64,000 nt of DNA from Paraburkholderia sp. UYCP14C. GTDB taxonomy: Bacteria; Pseudomonadota; Gammaproteobacteria; Burkholderiales; Burkholderiaceae. The stretch is taken from positions 1 to 64,000 of the forward strand of contig NZ_SELS01000030.1 of assembly GCF_004197395.1 (NCBI RefSeq), written 5' to 3'. The translations under genes were made by a program, and so were the position numbers. The notes beneath the pieces were generated by a model. That model worked only from the letters and a program-made list of their open reading frames with translations, did not search any database and was not told the origin of the DNA. Below, piece after piece: positions 63,259-64,000 of the stretch; position 1 is the stretch's first letter; the number at the start of each line of letters is the position of its first letter.

Positions 63259-64000
63259 TCAGATCGCCTGCGCGCGGCCCGGAAACGTTTCGTCGTAGCA
63301 CGAGCCGTCGTCGACTTGCGCCGCCGTGCCGCGCTGCTCGCGATACATCATCGGCGGCACGCCGAACTGCTTGCGGAATTCCCGTCCCAGGTGCGAGGCG
63401 TCCGAAAAGCCGCAGCTCGACGCGATATCGGCGACGGTCTTGTCCGAACTCGTCAACAGCCACGCGGCGGTGCGCAGGCGCACCAGCTTCGCGTAGGCCT
63501 GCGGCGCCTTGCCGGTCTGCGCCTTGAACAGCCGTTCCAACTGGCGCGGCGACAGATCGAGCTTGCCCGCCAGTTCGTCGAGCGACAGCGCGCGGCCCAC
63601 GTGCTGTTCCATCAGCAGAATCGCGCGCTTGACCTTCGGGTGCGAGGCCGGTGCGAGGCCGGGCGGATGCGGCTGCGGCGCGTTACCTTTCTGCATGTCG
63701 TCGACCAGCAGGATACGCAGCGCCTTCTGCACCGTCGCGGTTTCGAAATGCCGCAGCAGGATCGCGGCGGCGACGTCGATCGATGCGCGCCCGCCCGAAC
63801 ACGTGATGCGCCGCCGGTCGATCACGAACAGCCGGTCGGCGACCAGCATCTGTTCGTCGACCGACGGAAAGCGCTCGATGAAATCCCAGTAGTGAAACCA
63901 GCTCACGCAGATCCGATAGCCGTCGAGCACGCCCGCGCGCATCAGCGAGAACACGCCGGTGCACATGCCGACCAACGTCGCGTCGCGGGCCGCGGCGCGG
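63259..64000 (-). CDS. GlxA-family AraC regulator (5' end beyond window)
   Basis: Truncated by the window end: the frame is open to base 64000, reading RAAARDATLVGMCTGVFSLMRAGVLDGYRICVSWFHYWDF at the edge. Visible are the second half of a DJ-1/PfpI-like domain with the conserved Cys in MCTGVF and a complete C-terminal AraC domain (GRALSLDELAGKLDLSPRQLERLFKAQTGKAPQAYAKLVRLRTAAWLL and VADIASSCGFSDASHLGREFRKQFGVPPMMYREQ). About 90-100 residues of the N-terminus are missing. Convergent with the other GlxA-type gene, 29 bases apart. The two are similar in layout but clearly divergent in sequence, so they probably respond to different signals. Confidence 0.83.
   Translation of the reverse strand, partial: RAAARDATLVGMCTGVFSLMRAGVLDGYRICVSWFHYWDFIERFPSVDEQMLVADRLFVIDRRRITCSGGRASIDVAAAILLRHFETATVQKALRILLVDDMQKGNAPQPHPPGLAPASHPKVKRAILLMEQHVGRALSLDELAGKLDLSPRQLERLFKAQTGKAPQAYAKLVRLRTAAWLLTSSDKTVADIASSCGFSDASHLGREFRKQFGVPPMMYREQRGTAAQVDDGSCYDETFPGRAQAI

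Overview
The window reads as a chromosome segment from a Burkholderiaceae bacterium, most likely Burkholderia sensu lato or Paraburkholderia. I infer this from the very high GC coding style of most of the window, the wcb-type capsule genes (WcbO/P/Q/R/S/T-like plus ManC), Burkholderia-style small secreted proteins (BON, DUF4148-like, WXXGXW repeat), two GlxA/AraC regulators and an IclR-linked acyl-CoA catabolic cluster. No rRNA, complete tRNA or CRISPR array was seen.

Region 1 (1-31.2 kb) is an ABC-transporter-dependent (group 2 type) capsule locus, all on the + strand. It opens with the wreck of an IS3-family transposase. A WcbI-like putative acetyltransferase and a GSCFA protein follow as an overlapping pair, then the wreck of an IS481-family transposase. 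Next comes the export set: a Wza/KpsD-like outer-membrane lipoprotein, KpsE, KpsM and KpsT. The assembly genes are a DUF4214-GT2-GT4 fusion, a sulfotransferase with extra beta-rich domains, and a GT4 enzyme. All of these are clearly AT-richer than the rest of the window. At about 15.6 kb, inside the kpsS/wcbO gene, composition switches to high GC. From there a tightly packed, conserved block runs to manC: kpsS-like, SDR, membrane sulfatase-fold enzyme, a 2555-residue reducing type I PKS, an LpxC-like deacetylase, an alpha-oxoamine synthase, a GNAT and ManC. A good intrinsic terminator closes the locus at 31.2 kb. The PKS, oxoamine synthase, SDR and acyltransferase together resemble a sphingoid-base-like lipid assembly line built into a capsule locus.

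Region 2 (31.2-43.4 kb) is a patchwork of housekeeping and accessory genes: a DUF1232 protein, a secreted unknown, an AhpD-like protein, a tiny Cys/Tyr/Pro-rich protein with a double-glycine-type leader, a HAD phosphatase, and a WXXGXW protein with a mini-lipoprotein. An ECF sigma / membrane protein / periplasmic sensor operon follows, with DUF1800-DUF1501 genes behind it. Then come a two-component flavin monooxygenase operon divergent from an XRE-cupin regulator, and a BON-domain protein.

Region 3 (43.4-57.4 kb) is an organic-acid catabolic cluster: IclR regulator, two acyl-CoA dehydrogenases, two SDRs and two AMP-forming acyl-CoA ligases. It converges on a complete branched-chain-amino-acid-type ABC transporter (livHMGF plus binding protein).

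Region 4 (57.4-64 kb) holds a porin remnant, a DUF4148-like secreted protein, a ferritin-like/VIT1 iron transporter (MbfA type), a ProVW-type quaternary-amine importer without an adjacent binding protein, and two convergent GlxA-family AraC regulators, the last cut by the window end.
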